A stretch of 64,000 bases of DNA. Origin: Plasmopara viticola. Lineage: Eukaryota; Oomycota; Peronosporomycetes; Peronosporales; Peronosporaceae. A model generated the notes under the pieces. The model did not search any database, was not told the origin of the DNA, and was given only the letters and a program-made list of their open reading frames with translations. Of this stretch, positions 38,767-47,776 are shown piece after piece. Both the position numbers and the translations under genes were made by a program. Within the stretch, counting starts at the first letter, position 1; every line of letters starts with the position of its first letter. The stretch covers positions 806,001 through 870,000 of the forward strand of contig MBPM02000016.1 in NCBI GenBank assembly GCA_001695595.3. The letters are read 5' to 3'.

Positions 38767-40790
38767 TTACTGGTAAATGCGCTTCATCACACAAAAAGAC
38801 AAACGTATGTACCGAGAAAATAGCATTCGCATGCTCTTGCCAATTGATACAACGCTTGCTAAACTCTTTGGCATCGTGGAAGGGTACGTTCGTCGGCCTT
38901 CTGGGTGTGTCACGCATTTGATTGCAGACACTTGGAATTCCCGCCATGCCCACGGGTGCGCCTTGAGTCGAGTTAGTGCGACGAGGTTTACACAACAATA
39001 TAAGTTCAAACAAGGCGTACCCGGATCTGCTGGCTTGTGTAACGGCGCATGGGGTCCTTTTGGAGAATCTACTACCCCAGCACTACGTAAGCAATGATAA
39101 GAAGATCAACGATTTTGCAGCGGCGCACATGTTGCATGAGGTCGATAACTTCGCTTTCTACTATGCGGTCGCCGACACGTGTTGGGAAGTCAATCACATC
39201 GTTCTGAGGAGTAGGCAAAGCAGGAGCCAAGTCAGTTGAAGCTAACCCGCAAATATCAAAAAAAATTTTGATACCTGTATTTTGTCATACAGCACAGTCA
39301 CGTTCTGGGCCATAAAAGGCGGATATCCGTAGACAAACATGTGAAGTGTAACCCCGCAAGCCCAAATGTCAACGGGCTTTCCCTGAAAGCTATTGCCAGT
39401 GAGCATCTCTGGTGCTGTACGAAAAGAATTACTCAAAAAAAGAATTCAAGCCCTCCAGTAGTGCAATAGCAATTAGCGTACCCATGAAAATAGCAGTTCC
39501 GGCGGTCTGCCGCATGACTTCATCGTCATGATGGATTTCCTGCAAACAACGTGTTATTTGTTTTCTTCATATTAAGTTTTACTTGTCAAGGCCTGGTAAT
39601 CCGTACGTGTGAAACACCAAAGTCTGCAATCTTGAGAACAACTTCATTTTCATGAATTGTCTTCAAAAGTAAATTTCCTGGCTTAATGTCACCGTGGATG
39701 ATCTAATAAATTAACTCAAGACATTAAGAACTATTAGTTTGCGATCAAATTTGTCCCACCTTATTTTCGTGTAAAAATGTGAGCCCCTCGATCTTAAAGA
39801 ATGGTTAAGTAAGTTAGATTACGAGTATTGATCGTCGGTGAGAAAGCTAAAAACTTACCAGATGCGTAAAGTATGTTTTTGCAAGGTCCGCGTCCAGTGG
39901 GGTACATGCCCTAACCGGCACAAGAGGTGAGAGTATACTTTCGATATACCTAAAAACATACGACGTACATGTCGTCGCCTAGTACGGGACCACCATCCAT
40001 CAATTCACTGATCAAATACAACTCGTCGCTGTCTACACAAGGTGAAATCAGCCACGAAAGTATTAATCATCAAAAGCAATATCTTACCATCCGTATTGAC
40101 GACTTCGCGCAATTCCACGATATGCCGGTGCTTTAATCGTATCCAAATGTCAAGCTCATTTGCGATCAGTTGCAATGCGTTGCCAAACTGGCCAACGCGA
40201 ATTCGCTTAAGCGCCTTCTTATCCATGCACTTTGCGGCAAACAACTTTTTCGTCTCGTTGCATTCTACCTTATGCACAACACCAAAAGCCCCTTTGCCCA
40301 ACTGCTCCATAAACGTACTACCAACTCGCAAAAATCGCGACCAGTTAGCCAGAAATTACACACGATCTATAGCAAAAAAAACTCTCACGAACTATTGATT
40401 GACATGTTGCTGCCCATTGGTATCGACAAATGAAATCACTTTTCTTGTCTCTCGAAAAGACCCCCCTCGCTTTCGTAATGGCACAATCGGTTTGAGACCT
40501 GTCAGCTGCTTCTTTACGCTACTCTGATGCGTCATCGAAGCTCGAACTGGGACAATGCCGAATTCCTTAGCCAAATCCGGTCGCAATCCAGGCTCATCTT
40601 TTGCTGTTTCTACTGCTTCAACACTGGACCTTACAGTCGCAAGGAAGGATTGCAGACCACTTTTCACTCCATTCGCTTGAGGTGGGATAGAGCTGGCAAC
40701 CATCTTGGCTGTCGTATCTCTAAAGGATTCAGATTTCAAGCCAAGTGAAGTCTGCATGGATTCCACCTTCACAGCTAAAGTTCCCTCCAT
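38767..40790 (-). CDS. CaMKK/GRIK-like serine/threonine protein kinase (11 exons)
   Basis: Proposed minus-strand exons: 40790-40393, 40317-40088, 40032-39969, 39949-39859 (start may be 39937), 39792-39760, 39702-39607, 39539-39482, 39414-39275, 39203-39129, 39068-39021, 38961-38767; about 475 residues. Spliced motifs in order: NQYTFMEQLGKGAFGVV (glycine loop near 140), FAAKCM (catalytic Lys near 162), IANELDI (helix C Glu), HGDIKPGNLL (near 275; HGD replaces HRD), KIADFGVSH, TAGTAIFMAPEML (T-loop), PVDIWACGVTLHMFVYGYPP, NDVIDFP, ILQKDPMRRYT, and AHPWAW (subdomain XI). HGD, the GTAIFMAPE loop and the IWACGVTL block point to the CaMKK/GRIK group, kinases that activate AMPK/SnRK1; this assignment is inference. 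The first 130 residues are a non-conserved regulatory arm and no calmodulin site is obvious. Introns are 52-75 nt except one of 19 or 31 nt. It lies 155 bp downstream of the ROGDI gene on the same strand. Confidence 0.83.
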
Positions 40791-40945
40791 TAACACGAGG
40801 GTGTATCTTCGGTCCGATCAAGCAAGGATGTCTTCTAAACAAATGCACTAGCTTTAATCGCAAATGACCATTCGCTCTAGCAGACAAAGATAGTTTGGAT
40901 GAAATATAATTCTTTCTTTAGCCTAAAGAAAGAGCTAAGGGTCTA

Positions 40946-42219
40946 CTACTTGTCTATTTCCAAGACTTGACAGTCAAGCAATGCCTTGACGTTATCTCGA
41001 GCATGAACCAGCCACGCAATCTGATCATTTAGACGCACCAACATTTCCTCCACTTGTGGAATTGGCACGGAGACACGTGCGTGTTTCACAATCTCGACCT
41101 TCTGACCACGGTAAACACTACCAGCAAAATTGAATTGGCGTTTGAATTTTGTGCTGCAGAACATGAAAGTACTCAGCAAGTCTTACCAAATAAAGCCGAC
41201 TAGTTCCTTTTTCGATGCACAGCTCTCCGAGGTACTGGTGATCACCTTTTGAGAGGTTGCTAGACTGAAAGCCTCTACCAGCTTAAGTACTATCAGTCAG
41301 AAAATTAGAAATACTTTGCTACTATTGACGTACAAGTTCTCCACGGTGAATGGAAAAGTCTACGACGACTTCTGACGGAAGAGCAGGCTTGAAGCTCTAG
41401 ATACATGTACTAGTCAGACCATGTCTTCACGAGACTTTAATCGCCAACGAGTACACACGTGGTCGACGTAGGAGCAATACGGAAATCGGCGGTAACTGGG
41501 TAGCCACAAGGCATTGGCGGCATTGCGCAGCATTTGGCAGATATTATCTAGAGTTTGGAAACAGTGCTCTAGAATCTCCACGTGAACCTCGACATCGTCT
41601 TTGCTGGACTGGTCATTTAGCAAGTCGTCACGCTGCTCGTCAATAATTAGTTTAAGTGCAGCGAGTCCTTCCATCTGGCACTGAAGTATCTTGTGAAACT
41701 CGAGAATTTGGTTTAGCACGCAGTATTGTTGTAGACTACGAGGTATGATCACAACTACTTAGAAAGTCAGGAGCAGCAGATATGGTATCGCCACTTACGC
41801 GGTGTTAATTGGTGCATTGCGCTGAGCTTTCGTTAGCTTGATCTCTACTTTTGTGGATACCACGAGATGGCCCTGTGATTAGGCAACGCGTGTTCAGCAC
41901 ATTCTTGTCAAAATACTTAGCTCCTTATACTAAAATGTACTTCGACGCGGATGTCAGCATTGAATACAGGCGATGCGACGCTGTGATCCGATCGGATGCG
42001 GCCCCATATGAAGTCAATGCGCTCCAATTCAAGCGCAGCGTATTCAATGACTGCAATCACGTCTTTGAGCAAATAGCGTTGAGTCTCTTGCTTCTGCTTG
42101 GCAGAAGAAGTTAACGGTGTAAAATGATACCAAAGCAAGGCGATGCACCCATGAAGAAAGCTCTTCGCTAATGTCTCGCTCTGAGAGCTTCACAGGCGCC
42201 ACTTGTGTCTCGTGAGGCA
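40946..42219 (-). CDS. ROGDI/Rav2-like protein (7 exons)
   Basis: Proposed exons: 42219-42130, 42093-41941, 41872-41799, 41735-41459, 41396-41334, 41281-41187, 41153-40946, in phase, about 319 residues (human ROGDI 287). The match follows the family from end to end: an N-terminal helix (LLKDVIAVIEYAALELE), the strand pair GHLVVSTKVEIKLTKAQRNAP followed by INT, a helical block (LNQILEFHKILQCQMEGLAA), then FKPALPSEVVVDFSIHRGEL followed by LVEAF (the most diagnostic part), FNFAGSVYRGQKVEIVKHAR, and IAWLVHARDNVKALL. ROGDI/Rav2 proteins are RAVE-complex partners that regulate V-ATPase assembly. Two introns are exceptionally short: 36 nt (42129-42094; boundaries approximate) and 33 nt (41186-41154, GTAAGA...TTCTGCAG). 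A MULE transposon begins about 124 bp upstream of the start codon. Family call good; the first exon is the weakest. Confidence 0.78.
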
Positions 42220-42342
42220 TAAGCTTGGGAACGTTTTATGTATCTTAGCAGAGGAAGCAGCGCTTTTGTTACCGTTAAGCCATCACAATAGAAACAGCAC
42301 TTTTACTTAAATATTTACAAAGTAAAGCCATCCCACCCATTT

Positions 42343-42440
42343 CGTTATTCATCCCCCATTTTTGTGATTGGCTAATTAAATAAACTACTGATTGGTTAAA
42401 ACCCGGGCTTGGTATCCAAATGTTCGCGACGCTACTTTCC
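42343..42440 (+). repeat. MULE left terminal inverted repeat
   Basis: Reads ATCCCCCATTTTTGTG at 42350, then GGCTAATTAAATAAAC and CCCGGGCTTGGTATCCAAAT. Reverse complement of the right repeat with scattered substitutions. Confidence 0.82.
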
Positions 42441-42566
42441 CCCATACTTCTTTTTGTTGTCTACTTCACCATCCACGGAACGCTACATTCCTCACGTTCA
42501 CATTCACACTCACATTCTCTCATACAGATGCCCTCTCCTACGATCACTTTTTCGCTTTTGAGACCA

Positions 42567-43014
42567 TGAACATTTTACCATCTTCAACCGAAACGACCTA
42601 TGCAACGATTGAGCAGGCCAAGACTATTTCAATTGCAAGCACGGGTTTCTGTATATAAAATTCTCGTTAAGAGAACCAAGAGGGATAAAGCTGGAGCAGT
42701 CACAGCACTTTGTCTGTAGTGTTTGCGGTCCGGCGTATTGGTGCCAAAGCAGACTGATTTGACCAATCCAGCAACGCGTCGTAATTCCAGCAGCGAGACA
42801 AATTTTCCATTCTCGACCATTCTGCACTCTCCAGGCCATAACCATCTACCGTTTTCCCACCGCGGCGCGCATCCGCAAGGCCACCACCTTGCTAAAGCAG
42901 AAAAAGAGTTAGAACTTGCTTTGTCCGCCGCTAAAATTGGTCCCCTGCAAATTATGGCGTCGTTACGCCAATCCAACGCTGCAGTGCACGCAACCAAGCA
43001 AGATAAGCAAACGT
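42567..43014 (+). pseudogene. MULE transposase N-terminal (FAR1-like DNA-binding) remnant
   Basis: From ATG 42567 (MNILPSSTETTYATIEQAKT) the sequence continues through stops and a frame change into VKRTKRDKAGAVTALCL, then TRRNSSSETNFPFS, PGHNHLPF, AHPQGHHL and GPLQIMASLRQSN. The order (lysine-rich strand, Thr-Arg-Arg-Ser segment, HNH, HP-x-x-H, then the LRQ helix) is that of the FAR1-type N-terminal domain of MULE proteins. In-frame stops near 42656 and 42717 kill it. Confidence 0.65.
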
Positions 43015-43258
43015 AAGATCAAGAGCTCGAAACGAGACTCTTGCCGGCCGCACACCTTTGGAGGCTCTTCTTGACGAGTTGCAAACCTCCTCAACTACGT
43101 ACCATGTCCATTTAATTAGTGATATAAGACTGGCACACCTTTTAATCGTTTCGCCTACTGCAAAGGAACATTGTTAACGCTACAGTCGCGGGAAGATTTG
43201 GATGCTCGATGCCATGTACATAACAAACAAGAAAGCAAAGAGATGCAATATTCTCTTA

Positions 43259-43840
43259 CTTTATCACTTGTAGCTAATCAGTGTTCAATACGAGGTTTCG
43301 ATTGTCACTGCTGCAAGTGGTGGGCATCACATTAACGCAGCAGTCCTTCACGCTTTGTTACTGTTTTTGGGCGATGAGACGACCGGATCTTATATTTGGG
43401 CAATACCCAGGCTAAAGATGTTGTTGAAGGATATGGGAGGAATGACTGAACAGCCCATATTCCTTACGGACCGAGAGCTTGCTCTTATAACGGCGCTCAG
43501 AGACATATTTCTACTAAGCAAAGCGTTGTTATGCCGTTGGCATGTCACCAGAAATATCTTTGCCAAACATCGACAATCTTTTTCACATTAAAATTTTGCG
43601 CGTTCTATACACGAATGGAATCAGCTGGTCCGCACAAGATCTGTGGAGAAATACGAGACGCAACTAGGTACGCTGCGTGGTAGGTCCCGCCACACGTAAT
43701 AGATTACTTGGAAACAACGTGGCTTTTGTATTGGGAAAAGTTTGTCGATGTTTGGATGCATGGAGTTAGACATTTCGGACTCAATAACACGTCGCGAGTT
43801 GATAGCGCTCATGCAGCTTATAAGAGATGGGTCTAACATT
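43259..43840 (+). pseudogene. MULE transposase catalytic-core remnant
   Basis: Reads LLLFLGDETTGSYIWAIPRL, then FLTDRELALITALRDIFLLS, KALLCRWHVTRNIFAKH, IHEWNQLV and, after stops, KFVDVWMHGVRHFGLNNTSR, VDSAHAAYKRW. These are the consecutive MULE blocks up to the FGNxTTSRVE-x-xHA block. Two adjacent stop codons and a frameshift separate the halves. It is more complete than the fragment at 30850. Confidence 0.8.
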
Positions 43841-44219
43841 CTTTTGGTATAGTCTACGGCGGTCTAAATTTTGCACCCCCATGGAATCTTGTATCTAATG
43901 TTCGATTCTGGGCGATACATGTGATCTGTTAACGGTGAACTCAGCTGTCAATCTTGCTTGCATTGGGAAGCTTGTAGAGATTCACTAGGCCATCCCCAAT
44001 AGGCATCGCCTTATTTCAAGCTGACCGCACTGAATATTGGTGAACAAATTGATGCTCTTACCGTGATTCAGATTTTTGTCAGCACTAGGCTCTACACTTC
44101 CCCCCTCGCGCAACTCTATACTTTTAAGATAAAAAATGAACGTTTGAGCAGTCTTCAAGAGGTAACAATACTCTGTTTCGCGCAGTATAGAAGAATATCT
44201 ATTAATTCGTGTTGTAGAT

Positions 44220-44323
44220 GGGAAAGTGGTAGTGGCGTCACGAACATTCAAATACCAAGCCCGATTTTTAGCCAAGCAGTGGTTCATTCAATTAGCCATT
44301 CACAAAAATGGGGGATGGATAAT
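44220..44323 (-). repeat. MULE right terminal inverted repeat
   Basis: Plus strand shows CGAACATT, ATACCAAGCCCG, AATTAGCC and CACAAAAATGGGGGAT, the inverted counterpart of the repeat at 42343-42440. Confidence 0.82.
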
Positions 44324-45666
44324 GCGGCTCTACAAAATGGTCATAAATAACGTATACTATTGCAATAAATAGACAGCTACGCGTATTGTCAGTCATGTGC
44401 GTAGCCTTTTACGCGCTACTTGTTGAGAAAGCCTACCTCATAAATACATGGCCCTGGAGTTTTTTTAGCAGGTTCTAAGCTCAATGTGCTAAGAATAAAA
44501 CATGATGAGTGACGAGCTTTTTCCTAAAACTTAAGTGATTTTTATCCCTACTTTGACGACAGAAGCCAATATTTTACATCACTTAATCTTGTTTATCACC
44601 AATTTTGTCTTTGTGTCGATTATAAGTAAGTGTATACCAGTATATAAAACCCCACAGAAATTTGTATTAAAGAACAAGTCTACTTTTGCGCTAAATGAAT
44701 CAGCATTTTTAGACGGCGTCGACTAGATTAATCTAGAAGCGGAGTTAGAGCGAAAGGCGTAGATATCGCAGAAACCTTTGCTTCTTTAACGAGGAGTTGT
44801 CGTGTATCTCAAGTCGCTGTATACACCTGCATATGCAATTGTGTAAGATATAATAATGGCGGAAGCTTTATCTCAAATTGCACCCGCACTTTTCGCTTTA
44901 TATAGTGATTACATCGCGGAATTAGGGCATTAACAGAGCCATTACACCATCTAATGTGGCCAAACTTTTGTCGGCATTTATGCACGAACGACTGCAAGTG
45001 TATGCGGCAGAAAGGCAGCGGACATGTGATTTAATATATAGAGATCGCTGTACATAAATATCGCGAGCACAAGGCGGCATTAAATCAACTAGTAATGGTT
45101 TTATACTGTAGCGGGGTTGCCGTATCTGTTGCTTTTAGAAAGCTCGAGTCCAGGTCTCTGATCTGGCTCCATGGTTAGAGCAAGTGCGAGCTGCAGATCG
45201 CTGTCTGTCCAACTCTACGAGTTCCGAATTGATTTTATGCAAAAGCTTTTGTACAACTCCAACATTCATATGTGAACCAAACTTTATTCAACTTTATCGG
45301 TAAACCCCTAGCGGGACAAATATCTTACAACTGCTATCTAGCATAGTAATTTGTGCTAATATGAGCAAGTAGTGGTCGTTAGGTCGTGCGAAGCTTTTCT
45401 ATTGCCGCATTCCTTCATATTGATGCTTCAAACTTGTGTCACATTTTGTGACATACACTGGATTTGTGTCGCTCCTTTACCTCCCCCTTTCCAAGACTTT
45501 AGACTCCTTGTGTCAAAACATTACTCGGGAACGTTCTGTCTCGCAAACCTTACCGTTGCTCGCACAATACAATGAATGATTTTCAAAGCTCATTTTGAAA
45601 CATGAACTCTGAATTCACCGACTCTTATACCTAGCGCAACGTCGACTAACAAAAGAGGCAACAACT
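44324..45666. other. Gene-free AT-rich region
   Basis: No gene or repeat recognised. Short open frames at 44535-44726 and 45372-45575 lack motifs. Confidence 0.35.
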
Positions 45667-46084
45667 ATGAGACACGAGCCAAGTTTGCAGCATACGGATA
45701 CTACGCTACATCCCGGTGAAAATTTGCTTTGCCGTCGGATGGATATTCCGTCGCTCGTGGAGGACACTCGTGCCACGCGCGTCGAGCACCCTTTTAAAGA
45801 GTAAGCAAATCCCAAGCCCTATGTTCCAAACAATTTTAGCATCTAAAAGTAAATGTTCTTGTGCGTCGTACAGGAATATTTACTCTCTCGACCCTAGTGC
45901 TAGTGGAGGCTTGGTCCCAGTACCGCAAGCCGCACCAGTGGCACTTACACCTCAAGAAATGTCTGAAGATGAGGAGCTACTTTTTGAGTTTAACGAGAAG
46001 ATGTATATTTTGTTCGCACATTGCAACAGTCTCGACGAAGCCACTTGGACAATTAAATGGTACTTTCGATATTATGTCGCTTAG
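45667..46084 (+). CDS. Hypothetical protein, 2 exons, possibly partial
   Basis: Exon 45667-45800, a 73-nt GTAAGC...GTACAG intron, then exon 45874-46084, in phase, giving about 114 residues. The join reads EHPFKENIYSLDPSASGGLV, then PVPQAAPVALTPQEMSEDEE and LLFEFNEKMYILFAHCNSLD. The good donor and acceptor, the phase match and the protein-like composition (acidic middle, Pro/Ala-rich linker) support a real or recently real gene. I do not recognise the family, and the 3' end may be longer through another splice, since an open frame of similar style continues to 46248. It could also be a gene fragment. Confidence 0.4.
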
Positions 46085-47764
46085 CTGGAGGCTTGCCGCC
46101 AAATGCTAGATTGTCGTCCTGCGACTATGGTCTGCTGCATTATGCTACCGAAAGCGCTGTTTTTGCAGTGATCTTCACAAAACCTAAAATGATTTGTGTG
46201 CGTAGTTCCAGCGCCACCCGCCTTTGCAGTGTAAGACGAGTATTTTAAAGGACATTACATATCAAATGCGACTACTTTGTCAAGGATAAGAATCTCAAAG
46301 TAGGGCCTCAAATTCTCATGAGGTTTTGGAGCAAAGATATCCTCTCACTTTTAAAAGGTGAAAAATTTGATTCTTCGGGCAAGAATGTATAATGACGCTC
46401 GCCCCATTTTTCGTACTGGGATGGAGGAGAACAATGTTCAACTTTCATGTATTCTCTTTGGTATAATGCTGCTCGCAGCGGGCGTTTAGCTGACGCATTT
46501 CAAGTTTACCGAACGCCAACACGACAACCTCAATAATCTTTGCCGAGACATGCTATTATTGCAGCTCTGAGAGTCATTCGTCGAATTTCGTGTGCGGAGT
46601 TACATCACTACGTTGCAGCACAATATGCTTAAATTCAAAGTATCCCAACCAATAGTATAACCTGCCTATGCTTATCCCAATATCATCATTAGGCATAAAT
46701 TCTTCGAATAATTTAGAGCTCTTTTTGTGGAGACCAATATAGGATAACAATGTTTCATCAAACGAATGAGTCTTAAGGCTTAGTCGATTGCACACGTCGG
46801 TCCCTACAAATCGGCGATTGTGAGCGCATTCCACAGAGAGACTCATTAATTTTGCTTGCCTATTCTGTGCAAGGTGCTTTGTGGTCCCGTCACACCTGGT
46901 TGCACTTAACCTCACTTTACGCCCAGGTATATAAATTAGATACCTGAGTTCTCGCAAAGGTTCTGGGATGAGCAAAGTTACCTTCCTACATCTGTCGGAC
47001 GAGTAGTATGGCTGCTTTCATCGCCTTCTGGCTTATCTATACCTGAGAAGGCTTCTGCATTTGTAGCCCTCCCTGGTACCAAGGAGCTGGAAAGGGTCAT
47101 GTCACTCTAGGTTGCTTCGTTTTTTTAGGGCTTTGAATAATCGCTGGCGCCCTAGAGCCCATTGAACCACCGGTGACCAATTCAAGCGGGTTGCCATACC
47201 GTGAGACCTGGGTCCTAATGATAAGTGTGTGGCTGAGCAATTTTCTGTCCGATGAAAAAAAATGACCGCCACTCCGGTAATAGGCACGGCCTTGGATGCG
47301 GGGGCCAATTTTGTTGCAGTGGCACCTGCTGCAGCTGAAGCAACCTACGTTGGCGTTGACTGGGTTGCTACCAAAACGGCTTTTTGTACAAAAGCACTCC
47401 ATCACGTAGGGATGCAACGAGCCGTTACATAAAGCCGACCTTCTGTGGTAAAAACTGGTTTGATGAGAAGAAGATAACAACCTTTGGGCATTCTATTCGG
47501 TTTGTACCGGCTTGCATACTGAAGGCATATATTGGAGGAAACTGGAATGAATATAGTGTATACACTGAATCATTGAATAGGATAAAAGTGTATAAAACAA
47601 ATCGATAATAAATCATTCTATAAACTGCAACCTGTTGCCCACGTATAGTGAGCGATTGTTTATGGAAAAAGCTGTATCTTTCCGTGCGCCTCTTCTCTAC
47701 AAGGTGCAGTGTCACCCCGTCACACTTACATAGGCAATATTTCCATGGCATGATAATAGTTCAA
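46085..47764. other. Gene-free flank upstream of the LINE
   Basis: Minus-strand frames at 46574-46975 and 47097-47751 both contain a CDG-type motif (SATRCDGTTKHLAQNR; LCKCDGVTLHLVEKRR). This hints at two parts or copies of one decayed, Cys-containing element. The family is not recognised. Confidence 0.3.
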
Positions 47765-47776
47765 ATACTTTATATA
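47765..47776. repeat. LINE target-site duplication, left (ATACTTTATATA)
   Basis: The 12-bp word ATACTTTATATA is repeated exactly at 50968-50979, bounding the LINE. Confidence 0.88.

Larger units (their letters stand above)
42343..44323. mobile_element. Decayed Mutator-like (MULE) DNA transposon with terminal inverted repeats
   Basis: About 2.0 kb bounded by inverted repeats of about 100 bp at 42343-42440 and 44220-44323. They share ATCCCCCATTTTTGTG, GGCTAATT, CGGGCTTGGTAT and AATGTTCG, roughly 80 percent identical by eye. Inside, on the plus strand, are an N-terminal DNA-binding-domain remnant and a transposase-core remnant in the expected order. Stops and frameshifts make it non-autonomous now. 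I found no convincing 8-9 bp target-site duplication, so the outer ends are uncertain by a few bases. Confidence 0.82.

Noticed and set aside
38777..39239. Plus-strand ORFs with protein-like composition
   Set aside because: They are antisense shadows of the last three kinase exons.
39129..39436. Kinase gene apparently truncated after subdomain X
   Set aside because: Further exons with NDVIDFP, ILQKDPMRRYT and AHPWAW were found downstream in phase, so the domain is complete.
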